DNA of 8,651 nt from Alphaproteobacteria bacterium. Its GTDB lineage: Bacteria; Pseudomonadota; Alphaproteobacteria; JABAAW01. The notes beneath the pieces were generated by a model that was not told the origin of the DNA, ran no database searches, and saw only the letters and a list, made by a program, of their open reading frames with translations. Positions 1-6,535 of the stretch are shown in pieces. Position 1 is the stretch's first letter, and each line of letters begins with the position of its first letter. The stretch covers positions 1 through 8,651 of the forward strand of contig JABAAA010000042.1 of NCBI GenBank assembly GCA_014239005.1, written 5' to 3'. The position numbers and the translations under genes are program-made.

Positions 1-442
1 GCCACGCGTTCTTTGGCAGCTCAAGATGCCGTGCAAGCAGACCCGAAGTCGTCAACAACAACAAACCCTCGGAGAGGAAATCAAGCCTTCCTACGGGCTT
101 CAAACGCGCCAGCGAAGCAGGCAACAGATGAGGCAGACAAGTGCGCAGACTTCTGTCGGTGCGCGCCGTCAATACCTCGCGCGGCTTGTGAAACAAGTAC
201 AGTGCCAAGGGCTGCGCGCACGGCAGAGGCTTGCCGTCCAACGTGATCTTCGCTCCTTCTTCGACATTGTAGGCAGGCGAAGAAAGCTTCTTGCCGTCAA
301 TAGCGATGCGGCCGTTAAAGACCATCGCTTCCGCCTCGCGCCTGGAAGCGACGCCGCTCTCAGCGATTCGCTTAGCGATTCTTTTGGCAATTCGCTGGGC
401 AATTCGCTTGGCGGTGCTCGCGGTGCTATGGGCGATGTTCAC
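1..442 (-). CDS. rluB: RluB/RsuA-family 23S rRNA pseudouridine synthase, N-terminal part (3' end beyond window)
   Basis: Isomerises a uridine to pseudouridine in ribosomal RNA; the RluB type acts on 23S rRNA in the cytoplasm. About 147 residues are visible and the gene runs off the left edge. An S4 RNA-binding domain covers roughly residues 24-72 (SGVASRREAEAMVFNGRIAI, then LDGKPL). The catalytic domain follows, starting LYLFHKPREVLTA, with the signature VGRLDFLSEGLLLLT at about 117-131; Asp121 is the catalytic aspartate. The segment ARHLELP is typical of alphaproteobacterial members. The GTG at 442 was chosen because the S4 domain lies just downstream, a GAGAAAG stretch precedes it and no ATG is available upstream in frame; the next ATG would cut the S4 domain. 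This start overlaps the purK stop by 17 bases, suggesting translational coupling. The N-terminus has four KRIA-like repeats. Family is certain; RluB rather than RsuA or RluE specificity is inferred. Confidence 0.9.
   Translation of the reverse strand, partial: MNIAHSTASTAKRIAQRIAKRIAKRIAESGVASRREAEAMVFNGRIAIDGKKLSSPAYNVEEGAKITLDGKPLPCAQPLALYLFHKPREVLTARTDRSLRTCLPHLLPASLARLKPVGRLDFLSEGLLLLTTSGLLARHLELPKNAW
362..409 (-). repeat. 12-bp x4 in-frame tandem repeat (KRIA/QRIA) in rluB
   Basis: Four consecutive 12-base units encode KRIA QRIA KRIA KRIA (about residues 12-27) immediately before the S4 domain core. The units differ at single bases, with two ending ATTGCC and two ending ATCGCT, so the repeat is imperfect. 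Family members usually have about one such helical turn here, so two or three units look extra. The repeat would extend the first, basic helix of the RNA-binding domain. Confidence 0.8.
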
Positions 443-1535
443 CTTTCTCGTCGCTGTTGTCGTGCTTTTTGGGAAAGGCACGAAAGGTCACATGCCCCAT
501 CTTTCGTCCCTTTCGCGTCTCGCGCTTGGCGTAGAGATGCAACACCGCGTCGGGGTCTTGCAAAAACTTTCGATAGTCGCGCCACGAATCGCCCAGCAGG
601 TTCACCATGCGCGCGGGCAGGACAGGTTCCGTTGCTGCCAAGGGCCAGTCCAAGAGCGCTCGCAGCAGCTGTTCAAACTGACTCGTCGGAGCTGCGTCCA
701 GCGTCCAGTGTCCCGAATTGTGCGGTCTGGGCGCCATCTCGTTCGCCAGCACCTCGCCCTCGCGCGTGAGAAAAAACTCGACCGCAAGCAAGCCCACCAC
801 ATCCAACTTTTCTGTTAAGGCGCGCGTCCAATGTTGCGCACGCGCAAGGCGGGAGGCTGTCAGCTTTGCGGGAACGCGGCTCTCGCGCAAAATGCCGTCT
901 TCGTGCATGTTTTCGCTCGGCGGAAAGAGGACGCACTCACCGCGCTCTTTTCGCGCTGCAATCAGCGAAAACTCCGATGCCAATATCGCTTTTTTCTCGA
1001 CGATGGCACGCTGCTCGGTTTTTCCTGCTGCCACCTCCTTCCATGCTTCTTCGACCTGCCCCTGCTCGACGATCTCGCGCTGTCCTTTGCCGTCGTAACC
1101 GCCGTGCGCACGTTTCAGCACGACGGGCAGTTCGAGTTTTTCTATGGCGCGCGTCAGCTCTTCGAGCGAGGAGACAGCTTGCCACGCCACGCTTGGTACG
1201 GAGCATTCGGCGAACAGGGTTTTTTCGCGGATGCGGTCTTGGGCGCAAGCGAAGACGGCAGCCGAGGGGCATAGTTTCGTGTGTGCTTCGATCGTCGTCA
1301 GTGCGGAGGCAGGGACGTTTTCGAATTCGCAAGTGACGACATCGCAACGTTTGGCGAATCGTTTGAGCATGGTCTCGTCGTCGTATTCGGCGCGGAAGAC
1401 GACTTGCGCCGTTTCAAAGGCGGGGGCGAGGGGTTCGGGGGCGAAGACGGCGACTTTCAGTCCCAGCCTTGTTGCGGCTTGGGCGGTCATGCGCGCGAGC
1501 TGCCCGCCTCCGACAATGCCGACGAGAGCCGTCAT
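426..1535 (-). CDS. purK: 5-(carboxyamino)imidazole ribonucleotide synthase
   Basis: Cytoplasmic purine biosynthesis enzyme. It uses ATP and bicarbonate to convert AIR to N5-CAIR, which PurE then rearranges. The protein has 369 residues, within the normal PurK range. The N-terminus has the preATP-grasp signature (VGIVGGGQLARM, residues 5-16). The ATP-grasp core follows: VVLKRAHGGYDGKGQ (138-152) is the nucleotide-binding loop, and AVEFFLTREGEVLANEMAPR (251-270), continuing as PHNSGHWT, carries the acidic metal-binding residues and the PurK signature. The C-terminal barrel-sandwich part ends in a charged tail. The ATG start has a strong GAGGA ribosome site 5 bases upstream. It lies 30 bases after the purE stop and its end overlaps the next gene, giving a purE-purK-rluB unit. 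No key motif is missing. Confidence 0.97.
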   Translation of the reverse strand: MTALVGIVGGGQLARMTAQAATRLGLKVAVFAPEPLAPAFETAQVVFRAEYDDETMLKRFAKRCDVVTCEFENVPASALTTIEAHTKLCPSAAVFACAQDRIREKTLFAECSVPSVAWQAVSSLEELTRAIEKLELPVVLKRAHGGYDGKGQREIVEQGQVEEAWKEVAAGKTEQRAIVEKKAILASEFSLIAARKERGECVLFPPSENMHEDGILRESRVPAKLTASRLARAQHWTRALTEKLDVVGLLAVEFFLTREGEVLANEMAPRPHNSGHWTLDAAPTSQFEQLLRALLDWPLAATEPVLPARMVNLLGDSWRDYRKFLQDPDAVLHLYAKRETRKGRKMGHVTFRAFPKKHDNSDEKGEHRP

Positions 1536-1565
1536 GACGATCCTCGTCCCGCGCCCCTTTGAGGG

Positions 1566-2132
1566 CTAGGAGCGGGCAGCAAGGCTCGCGGGGTCTTCGG
1601 CGGGGGAGTCAGGGGAGCCGTTGAAGCGAGGAGGATTGAGGGGATGCTTGTCGGTGGGCGTGAGCGGAACTTGTTCGGTCTGCTCCGTGCGAAAGTGTCT
1701 TAGACGTTCTTTCAGTGTCGAATCGCTGCCTGCCAAAACGGCGACGGCGAACAGCGCGGCGTTGGCGGCGCCATTGATCGAGAGGGTTGCAACCGGCACG
1801 CCGCGAGGCATTTGCATCATCGAAAGCAACGAGTCGATCCCTTCCCAAGCATCGCTTTTGATCGGCACGCCGAAGACGGGCAACAGCGTTTCGGCGGCCA
1901 GCATGCCGGGGAGGTGCGCAGCCCCTCCTGCGCCGGCGACGATGGCTCGGATGCCGCGCTGTTCGGCGGAGCGTGCGTAATCACGCAATCGTTCGGGGGT
2001 ACGGTGCGCCGAGAGGATGCGTTCTTCGTGTGGCACGGAGAACCGCGCTAGCATCTCGACCGCGTCTTTCATGATGGGGTAGTCCGATTGACTTCCCATG
2101 ACGACAGCAACTTGAGGCGTTTCGTTCTTCAT
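1566..2132 (-). CDS. purE: N5-carboxyaminoimidazole ribonucleotide mutase (class I PurE)
   Basis: Converts N5-CAIR, made by PurK, to CAIR in the purine pathway; the family acts as an octamer. The protein has 188 residues. The substrate-binding motifs are VMGSQSDYPIM (11-21), LSAHRTP (40-46) and AGAGGAAHLPGM (66-77). The histidine in the last motif and the neighbouring purK support a class I mutase rather than a class II AIR carboxylase. The usual TxAIGxAGAxNAAL segment appears as TLSINGAANAAL, about two residues short. The C-terminus extends some 25-30 residues past the usual end as a Pro/Ser/Asp-rich, probably disordered tail (TDKHPLNPPRF and on). The ATG at 2132 gives the standard short N-terminus; TTG codons at 2144 and 2147 are alternatives because an AAGAG sits just before them. 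It is the first gene after the 219-base gap, so it is likely driven by the promoter at 2261-2290. Confidence 0.96.
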   Translation of the reverse strand: MKNETPQVAVVMGSQSDYPIMKDAVEMLARFSVPHEERILSAHRTPERLRDYARSAEQRGIRAIVAGAGGAAHLPGMLAAETLLPVFGVPIKSDAWEGIDSLLSMMQMPRGVPVATLSINGAANAALFAVAVLAGSDSTLKERLRHFRTEQTEQVPLTPTDKHPLNPPRFNGSPDSPAEDPASLAARS

Positions 2133-2150
2133 AGAAGACAACAACTCTTA

Positions 2151-2172
2151 AAGGTATTCCCAAGGTATTCCC
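2151..2172. repeat. perfect 11-bp tandem duplication upstream of purE
   Basis: The unit AAGGTATTCCC occurs twice with no spacer (2151-2161 and 2162-2172). It lies 20-40 bases upstream of the purE ATG, in the predicted mRNA leader. Function is unknown; it may be a recent slippage event. Confidence 0.85.
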
Positions 2173-2223
2173 GATGTTCTTTGGCATCGACAGAGCAGAC
2201 TTGCACAAAACTTGGAAGCCATA

Positions 2224-2249
2224 AGAGACAAGCCAAAGAGACAAGCCAA
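2224..2249. repeat. perfect 13-bp tandem duplication upstream of purE
   Basis: The unit AGAGACAAGCCAA occurs twice in direct succession (2224-2236 and 2237-2249). On the transcribed strand this reads TTGGCTTGTCTCT twice. It lies just downstream of the predicted purE promoter, so it would be in the 5' leader. No known operator was recognised in it. Confidence 0.85.
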
Positions 2250-2260
2250 GCCATGCCGAC

Positions 2261-2290
2261 ATTGTACTCTTGCAAGAAGGATCCTTGCAA
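2261..2290 (-). promoter_or_regulatory. candidate sigma70-type promoter for purE-purK-rluB with overlapping inverted repeat
   Basis: On the minus strand, TTGCAA (2290-2285; 4 of 6 match to the -35 consensus) is followed after 18 bases by TACAAT (2266-2261; 5 of 6 match to the -10 consensus). Transcription would start near 2254, leaving a leader of about 120 bases before the purE ATG. An inverted repeat, TTGCAAG-N7-CTTGCAA (2270-2290), covers the -35 box and half the spacer, so it could be an operator. This is judged from sequence only. The position, in the only large gap and just before purE, supports it. Confidence 0.45.
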
Positions 2291-2351
2291 GGAACAAGAA
2301 TCCAAAACTCGTCGCAAACCCGTCGCTTGTTCGGAAAGAAAGTCCCTGCAC

Positions 2352-3566
2352 TCACAGCAACGCGTGTGCTCTCGCCAGCATCTCCTCCAAGCGCGATGCC
2401 GTCCTCTTAAACTCCTTTGCATGACTCTCGCCCCCATACAGCGCACGCGGCGACGCCGCAACCGAATGACACAGCACAATCGCACGACGTTCGTAAAACA
2501 AATCCACCAATCGCATGAAACGCTTCGCAGCGTTGCGCTGCCCCTCGTCCAACACAGGAAACTCCGCCAACAACAACACATCACAACAGCCCAGCAAAAC
2601 ATTGTAATCCCGAACGCCACGCGCACGTTGACACAAATCGGCAAAACTACACCACACGACATTTTTGGAAACTCCCTTCGCTCGCAGCTTGTCAGACGGT
2701 ACGCCCGTGCGAATCAACAATATCGGACGACCCTCGCACGCCAAAAATTGATTTTCGAATTGATTTTCGAGCTGATTCCCAAGCTGATTTTCGGATTGTT
2801 GTTTGCCTCCCACCTCGACAAAACGCACGAAGGTCTCCGACATGCGTTTCTCCCCCTTTTTTCCGCGAAACCACAAGTCTTTGCCCTGCTTCGCCAACGC
2901 CAACGATCGGTAGTCCACCTTGCTGCACACTTGCTTCGAGACGACCGCTTCGCGCAGCAGTTTCAGAAAAGGAAGGAAGTTGTCGCGCTTGAAGCCGTCC
3001 TTGTACAGGTCGTCAGGGGCGAAGTTGGAGGTTGCAACTAGTACCACCTCGTGTTGCACCAGCTTTGCAAACAAACGCCCCAACAGCATGGCGTCCGCGA
3101 TGTCCTCGACGACCAGCTCGTCGAAACAGAGCAAGCGGCTTTCTTTGGCAACCCTCCCAGCCAGACGCGCGACAGGATCGCGCACCGCGCTGCGGTTGAG
3201 CCGATCGATGTCGGCATGCATCGCTTGCATGAAAGGGAGGAAATGCGTGCGACGGCGCGTCATGGAGGCAAGCGCGGACGAAGCCGCGATGCTTTCGACA
3301 AACATGTCCATCAGCATGCTCTTGCCGCTGCCAGGGCTACCCCACAGATAGATTCCGCGCAACTTCTCGTCGCGTTCCTTGCGAAAGGAGAAGAAACGAC
3401 GCCCCTCGTACGATTTGACCAACCGCTCTTGCAGGTGATCCAACGCGCGGGCGACTTGCGCTTGCGCAAGATCGGGTTGCAACGCGCCTCGTGCCACTTG
3501 TCGCTGCAAGACGGCGCTGACGCTTGGGTTCAAGGGCGACTTTTTACGCGAAGGGGTCGCGGACAA
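2352..3566 (-). CDS. zapE: ZapE/AFG1-family AAA+ ATPase
   Basis: A 404-residue P-loop ATPase of the ZapE (YhcM)/Afg1 family. In E. coli ZapE associates with the Z-ring during division; the mitochondrial relative Afg1/LACE1 works in protein quality control. The N-terminal region ([19 protein letters not shown], 27-45) is the family start. Walker A is GSPGSGKS (76-83), Walker B is LLCFDE (145-150), followed by [14 protein letters not shown], and a sensor-1-like segment is VLVATSN (175-181). The C-terminus carries the family RTASRLEEM (388-396). The TTG start at 3566 has a GAGGA ribosome site 8 bases upstream and overlaps the purA 3' end by 23 bases, so it is probably coupled to purA. The oddity is an [16 protein letters not shown] repeat near 259-274, where the family normally has a variable loop. 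The next gene, purE, is separated by 219 bases, making zapE the likely end of its operon. Confidence 0.95.
   Translation of the reverse strand: MSATPSRKKSPLNPSVSAVLQRQVARGALQPDLAQAQVARALDHLQERLVKSYEGRRFFSFRKERDEKLRGIYLWGSPGSGKSMLMDMFVESIAASSALASMTRRRTHFLPFMQAMHADIDRLNRSAVRDPVARLAGRVAKESRLLCFDELVVEDIADAMLLGRLFAKLVQHEVVLVATSNFAPDDLYKDGFKRDNFLPFLKLLREAVVSKQVCSKVDYRSLALAKQGKDLWFRGKKGEKRMSETFVRFVEVGGKQQSENQLGNQLENQFENQFLACEGRPILLIRTGVPSDKLRAKGVSKNVVWCSFADLCQRARGVRDYNVLLGCCDVLLLAEFPVLDEGQRNAAKRFMRLVDLFYERRAIVLCHSVAASPRALYGGESHAKEFKRTASRLEEMLARAHALL
2745..2792 (-). repeat. 12-bp x4 in-frame tandem repeat ([16 protein letters not shown]) in zapE
   Basis: Four 12-base units encode [16 protein letters not shown] at ZapE residues 259-274. 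On the plus strand the unit is close to ATTGATTTTCGA or GCTGATTTTCGG. The repeat sits between the FVEVGG strand and the FLACEGRPI segment, a likely surface loop, so it may be tolerated without loss of ATPase function. Confidence 0.85.
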
Positions 3567-4824
3567 GAATCACATCCTCGCGCTTCGGACTGGTCGAGAG
3601 CATGGTGACCGGACGCGCGATCAACTCTTCGATGCGCCGCACATACTTGATCGCTTGCGCAGGCAGGTCTGCCCATCGTCGCGCACCCTTCGTCGACGCA
3701 CGCCATCCCTCCATCGTCTCGAAGACGGGCTCACAGCGTGCTTGCAGGAAAGGATGCGGCGGCAGACGCGTCCAAGTCTCGCCGTCGATGCGATATTCGG
3801 TGCAAACCTTGATTTCGTCGAAGTCGTCCAGCACATCCATCTTCGTCAGTGCGATCCCGTCGATGCCGCCGACGATGCCCGCCTGTCGCACCAACACCGC
3901 ATCGAACCATCCGCAACGTCGCTTGCGTTGCGTCACAGTGCCGAACTCGTTGCCGCGCGCACCCAAACGCTCGCCCATGGCGTTGTTCTGCTCGCTGGGA
4001 AAAGGTCCCAGCCCGACGCGCGTCGTGTAGGACTTGGTGATGCCCAACACGAAGCCCAGGCGTGCAGCAGCAACCCCGCTGCTGCAAGCCGCTTGCGCCG
4101 GCAAGGTCTGCGACGAGGTCACATAGGGAAAGGTGCCGTGGTCGAGATCGAGGTGGATGCCTTGCGCACCCTCGAACAAAATGTGCGCGTGCCTTCGATT
4201 TTCAAACAGACGCCAAACGGGTTGCGCAAACGGCAAGAGCCGTGCCGCTGCTTGTTCCAAAGGTTCCGCCAGCTCTTGGACGCTCGGTAGCGGAAAGTTT
4301 GCCGCGTTCAACAGCGGCGTGTGATGCTCCAACAAGGACCTGATCCGCGTCCGCAGATAGTCCTTGTCGGCAAGGTCGCACAGGCGAAGCCCGCGGCGTG
4401 CCGCGCGGTCGGCGTAGGCAGGACCGATGCCGCGCAAGGTCGTGCCGATGCCGCTGCCACTGGTTCGTTCCTGGTGTTGCTCGATCAGACGATGCAGCGG
4501 CAGAATCAACGCGGCGTTCTCTGCAATCACAAGGTTTTGCGGAGAAATCGCAATGTCGCGCGCTTGAAGCTCGTCGATCTCTTCCAGCAGCGCCTGCGGA
4601 TCGATCACGACGCCGCTCGCGATCACCGCGAGCTTGTTCTTGCGCACGATCCCCGAAGGTAGAAGGCGAAGCTTGTAAGTCTCGCCGTCGATCACCAACG
4701 TGTGACCCGCGTTGTGACCGCCTTGGAAACGAACGATGATGTCGGCGCGTTCCGAAAGCCAATCGACGATCTTGCCCTTGCCCTCGTCACCCCATTGTGT
4801 GCCGACAACGGTCACCGAGCTCAT
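3544..4824 (-). CDS. purA: adenylosuccinate synthetase
   Basis: Joins IMP and aspartate with GTP hydrolysis to make adenylosuccinate, the committed step to AMP, in the cytoplasm. The protein has 426 residues, the normal length. The N-terminus has the GTP-binding loop WGDEGKGK (11-18) with catalytic Asp13, and GGHNAGHT (35-42) with catalytic His41, at the same numbering as the E. coli enzyme. Further signatures are [44 protein letters not shown] and LTKMDVLD. The C-terminus ends [18 protein letters not shown], as is typical. The ATG at 4824 was chosen over an upstream GTG or ATG because it places Asp13 and His41 correctly, has an AAGAG ribosome site, and overlaps the hisZ stop as ATGA. The 3' end overlaps zapE. 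hisZ-purA adjacency is known in Rhodospirillales and in Betaproteobacteria. Confidence 0.98.
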   Translation of the reverse strand: MSSVTVVGTQWGDEGKGKIVDWLSERADIIVRFQGGHNAGHTLVIDGETYKLRLLPSGIVRKNKLAVIASGVVIDPQALLEEIDELQARDIAISPQNLVIAENAALILPLHRLIEQHQERTSGSGIGTTLRGIGPAYADRAARRGLRLCDLADKDYLRTRIRSLLEHHTPLLNAANFPLPSVQELAEPLEQAAARLLPFAQPVWRLFENRRHAHILFEGAQGIHLDLDHGTFPYVTSSQTLPAQAACSSGVAAARLGFVLGITKSYTTRVGLGPFPSEQNNAMGERLGARGNEFGTVTQRKRRCGWFDAVLVRQAGIVGGIDGIALTKMDVLDDFDEIKVCTEYRIDGETWTRLPPHPFLQARCEPVFETMEGWRASTKGARRWADLPAQAIKYVRRIEELIARPVTMLSTSPKREDVILVRDPFA

Positions 4825-6008
4825 GGCAGCTCTTGCAAACGGTCGTCGCCGCGTAAAATTTGCGAACACGCATGCCCTTTCGCAGCACGCGCGGTTTCGC
4901 TCGGCGATTGCTCGCTCAAAGCTTGAACGACGATATCACCCTCGTCGCGATGGCGTCGCACCGCAGCGCGTGTTGCGTCGAAGGCAGCGTAAATCCGTAG
5001 GCGACGGGGCGGGGAGGCGACAACTTCGGCGAACGCATCCAGATAGAAAGAGCAACCGCAGGCGGGCTCAGGCGAGTGGTAACTGCCGCCGCGTCCCAAC
5101 GCGCCACGCGCGCCGCGTCCCACACCATATCCATGTTCATGTCCTTGTTTATGTTCATGTTTATGTTCGGGGGTATGGCACAACAAGGTGAAAGCGAAGG
5201 AATCGTGATAGAAAAACCCTCGCGTCTCCAAAGGATCGAGCGTCAGGAAAAGAGAAGCAGGCAGATCGGCAGCATCGATCGTCTGCTCTACCAATTGCCA
5301 CAGCGCAGACAACCTTGCAAGGCAGGGGTGACGCTCGCTCAACATCTTCAAGGCAGCAAGCGTCGTGCGCGCATCCCCTCTCAGCGCCAGCAGCGCGCGA
5401 CAAGCTTGTCCCAGCTCCTTGTTGGCAAGCTTGTCTAGCGATTCTTTGTTGCGCACGGCAAAACTTTTGGCGAGCAAATTGCGTTGTTCTTCGTCCAAGT
5501 CGTGCGCGTCGCCGATCGTTCTAACGACACTCGGCGTTGCGATCTCGACGATGGGCTGTTCGACGCCGCAGCGGGTCAAGGCGTGGGCTGCCAATGTCAG
5601 AATCTCGGCATAGGCGTTCGGCGATTCGGCGCCGAACTGCTCGCATCCCAACTGCGAGAACTGACGATGCGGCTTGCTCGCGCTCGTGCGCGTACGAAGG
5701 CTGGTGCCTGCGTAAGACAAGCGCAAGGGGCGCGTTTCTCCGCTCAAGCGCGTCGCTGCCAGTCGCGCCGCTTGCATCGTCATGTCGCAGCGAATCGCCA
5801 TCATGCGCATGCTCGCCGAATCGACGACACGAAAGCAATGCTCGCGTTGCGCCCGTTGCGCGTCGATCAGCGAATCTTCGTATTCGACCAGCGAAGGTGC
5901 GACGCGTCGATAGCCAAAGCTTTCGAGTAGCGACAAGAGGGTTTGCTCCAAGGCTTGTTCGCGTTCGACCTGATCTTCGAGCAGGTCGTAGAAACCTTCA
6001 GGCAACAA
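4821..6008 (-). CDS. hisZ: ATP phosphoribosyltransferase regulatory subunit
   Basis: A HisRS-like paralog without aminoacylation activity. It associates with the short form of HisG to make the active, histidine-regulated ATP phosphoribosyltransferase, the first step of histidine synthesis. The protein has 395 residues. It contains the class II synthetase fold without the anticodon-binding domain. [10 protein letters not shown] (from residue 2) is the usual N-terminus, VEYEDSLI (41-48) and [15 protein letters not shown] (74-88) are motif-2-region segments, and [19 protein letters not shown] (112-130) and GRGGSYH (305-311) follow. It is closer to HisZ than HisS because it ends soon after the catalytic-like domain. 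TTG at 6008 is the most upstream start after an in-frame TAG at 6018-6020, with an AGG 8 bases before it; TTG at 6005 is equivalent. A His-rich insert lies at 281-295. The stop overlaps the purA start (ATGA). hisG is not in the window. Confidence 0.9.
   Translation of the reverse strand: MLPEGFYDLLEDQVEREQALEQTLLSLLESFGYRRVAPSLVEYEDSLIDAQRAQREHCFRVVDSASMRMMAIRCDMTMQAARLAATRLSGETRPLRLSYAGTSLRTRTSASKPHRQFSQLGCEQFGAESPNAYAEILTLAAHALTRCGVEQPIVEIATPSVVRTIGDAHDLDEEQRNLLAKSFAVRNKESLDKLANKELGQACRALLALRGDARTTLAALKMLSERHPCLARLSALWQLVEQTIDAADLPASLFLTLDPLETRGFFYHDSFAFTLLCHTPEHKHEHKQGHEHGYGVGRGARGALGRGGSYHSPEPACGCSFYLDAFAEVVASPPRRLRIYAAFDATRAAVRRHRDEGDIVVQALSEQSPSETARAAKGHACSQILRGDDRLQELP
5124..5168 (-). 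repeat. 6-bp-unit repeat encoding a His/Glu/Lys-rich insert in hisZ
   Basis: Degenerate hexanucleotide units (GAACAT, AAACAT, GAACAT, AAACAA, GGACAT, GAACAT, GGATAT) encode [15 protein letters not shown] at HisZ residues 281-295. The run lies just before the conserved GRGGSYH segment, where family members have a short loop. It contains five histidines. Metal binding is possible but is only suggested by composition. Confidence 0.8.
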
Positions 6009-6017
6009 GGCTTCGAC

Positions 6018-6503
6018 CTAAAGCGAGCGCAGATTTTCGCCAGGCACGGCGTAGGCTTGAATGCGCGCCGTCAGCGGTGCGCAGAAGAGGAGGATTTGCA
6101 CGACCAGCGTCAATATTTCGGGAAGTGTCGTCTCCTCGATCTTGCCTTCCAGCGTGCCTTCGCACACAAGGCAGATCATTTGGCGCGGCGTGACATGGTA
6201 GCGTGCAGGAAAAATGTTCGTTGCAGCTTCAGCGTTCGCCTCCTCGATCATCGCAAGCGTCTTGTGACGACGCAAACTGCCCGATTCCACCGAATAGGCG
6301 ACATAACCCACAAACCCGAACAAACGAAGACGGGCATTGTGGTGTCGTTCGAGTATGTAACTCGCGCGGTTGTGAAAAAAGCCGAACAGCGAGGGCTGAC
6401 GCACCACGATCTGACCATAAGTGTTCGCGCGTACGGCTTGGAGAAGCGAAAACACATCGCCGAGCGGGCGAGAAGCGGGAGGATCGACAACCAAAGACGA
6501 CAC
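6018..6503 (-). CDS. hypothetical protein with one predicted C-terminal membrane segment
   Basis: I do not recognise this 161-residue protein. It begins SSLVVDPPASRPLGDVF. A middle part (FFHNRASYILERHHNARLRL, then FGFVGYVAYSVESG) is rich in basic and aromatic residues, and near the end come PRQMICLVCEGTLEG and a hydrophobic stretch, EILTLVVQILLFCAP, that looks like one membrane helix. It contains the cysteine pair CLVC. Codon use resembles the neighbours and no other strand or frame explains the region, so it is probably a real gene. The GTG at 6503 was chosen for its GAGG 8 bases upstream; a TTG at 6521 would add six residues. It lies 32 bases after ccmI and 9 bases before hisZ, in the same frame as hisZ. 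Position after ccmI hints at heme-protein biogenesis, but nothing in the sequence proves it. Confidence 0.65.
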   Translation of the reverse strand: MSSLVVDPPASRPLGDVFSLLQAVRANTYGQIVVRQPSLFGFFHNRASYILERHHNARLRLFGFVGYVAYSVESGSLRRHKTLAMIEEANAEAATNIFPARYHVTPRQMICLVCEGTLEGKIEETTLPEILTLVVQILLFCAPLTARIQAYAVPGENLRSL

Positions 6504-6535
6504 GAAAAAAGCCTCGCACAAGAAGAACGCGACCC

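Larger units (their letters stand above)
2129..2254 (-). other. possible 41-residue leader ORF overlapping purE start
   Basis: A short open frame begins with MAWLVSLACLLWLPSF, continues through a Cys-containing segment and ends SCCLL. Its TGA overlaps the purE ATG as ATGA. The N-terminus resembles a signal or membrane segment. No clear ribosome site precedes the ATG, which falls about where the predicted promoter would start transcription. It also spans two duplications whose 13- and 11-base lengths would shift the frame. It may be a chance frame; a leaderless coupled peptide is the alternative. Confidence 0.15.
2133..2351. other. intergenic region between zapE and purE
   Basis: This is the only gap over 100 bases in the window. 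It holds the candidate purE promoter, an inverted repeat, two tandem duplications and a doubtful small ORF, each listed separately. No convincing rho-independent terminator for the upstream operon was seen: the one hairpin (2270-2290) is not followed by a T run on the minus strand. No RNA gene or riboswitch was recognised. Confidence 0.8.

Noticed and set aside
26..769. Plus-strand open frame of 247 codons opposite rluB and purK
   Set aside because: It is low-complexity (Arg, Ser, Ala) and antisense to two well-recognised genes; no motif or ribosome site was seen.
2151..2249. CRISPR-like or mobile-element origin of the intergenic duplications
   Set aside because: Each is only two copies with no spacers, no flanking target duplication and no transposase nearby.
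2270..2290. Hairpin as a rho-independent terminator for the zapE operon
   Set aside because: The 7-base stem is not GC-rich and no T run follows on the minus strand; it overlaps a promoter-like sequence instead.
2088..3041. Long plus-strand open frame opposite zapE and the purE promoter region
   Set aside because: It is antisense to a ZapE gene with all family motifs, its composition is rich in Arg, Gln and His without any domain, and it includes the reverse reading of the tandem repeat.
6018..6020. UAG recoding as an amino acid
   Set aside because: purK, purE and ccmI also end in TAG at sensible places for their families, so general recoding does not fit.
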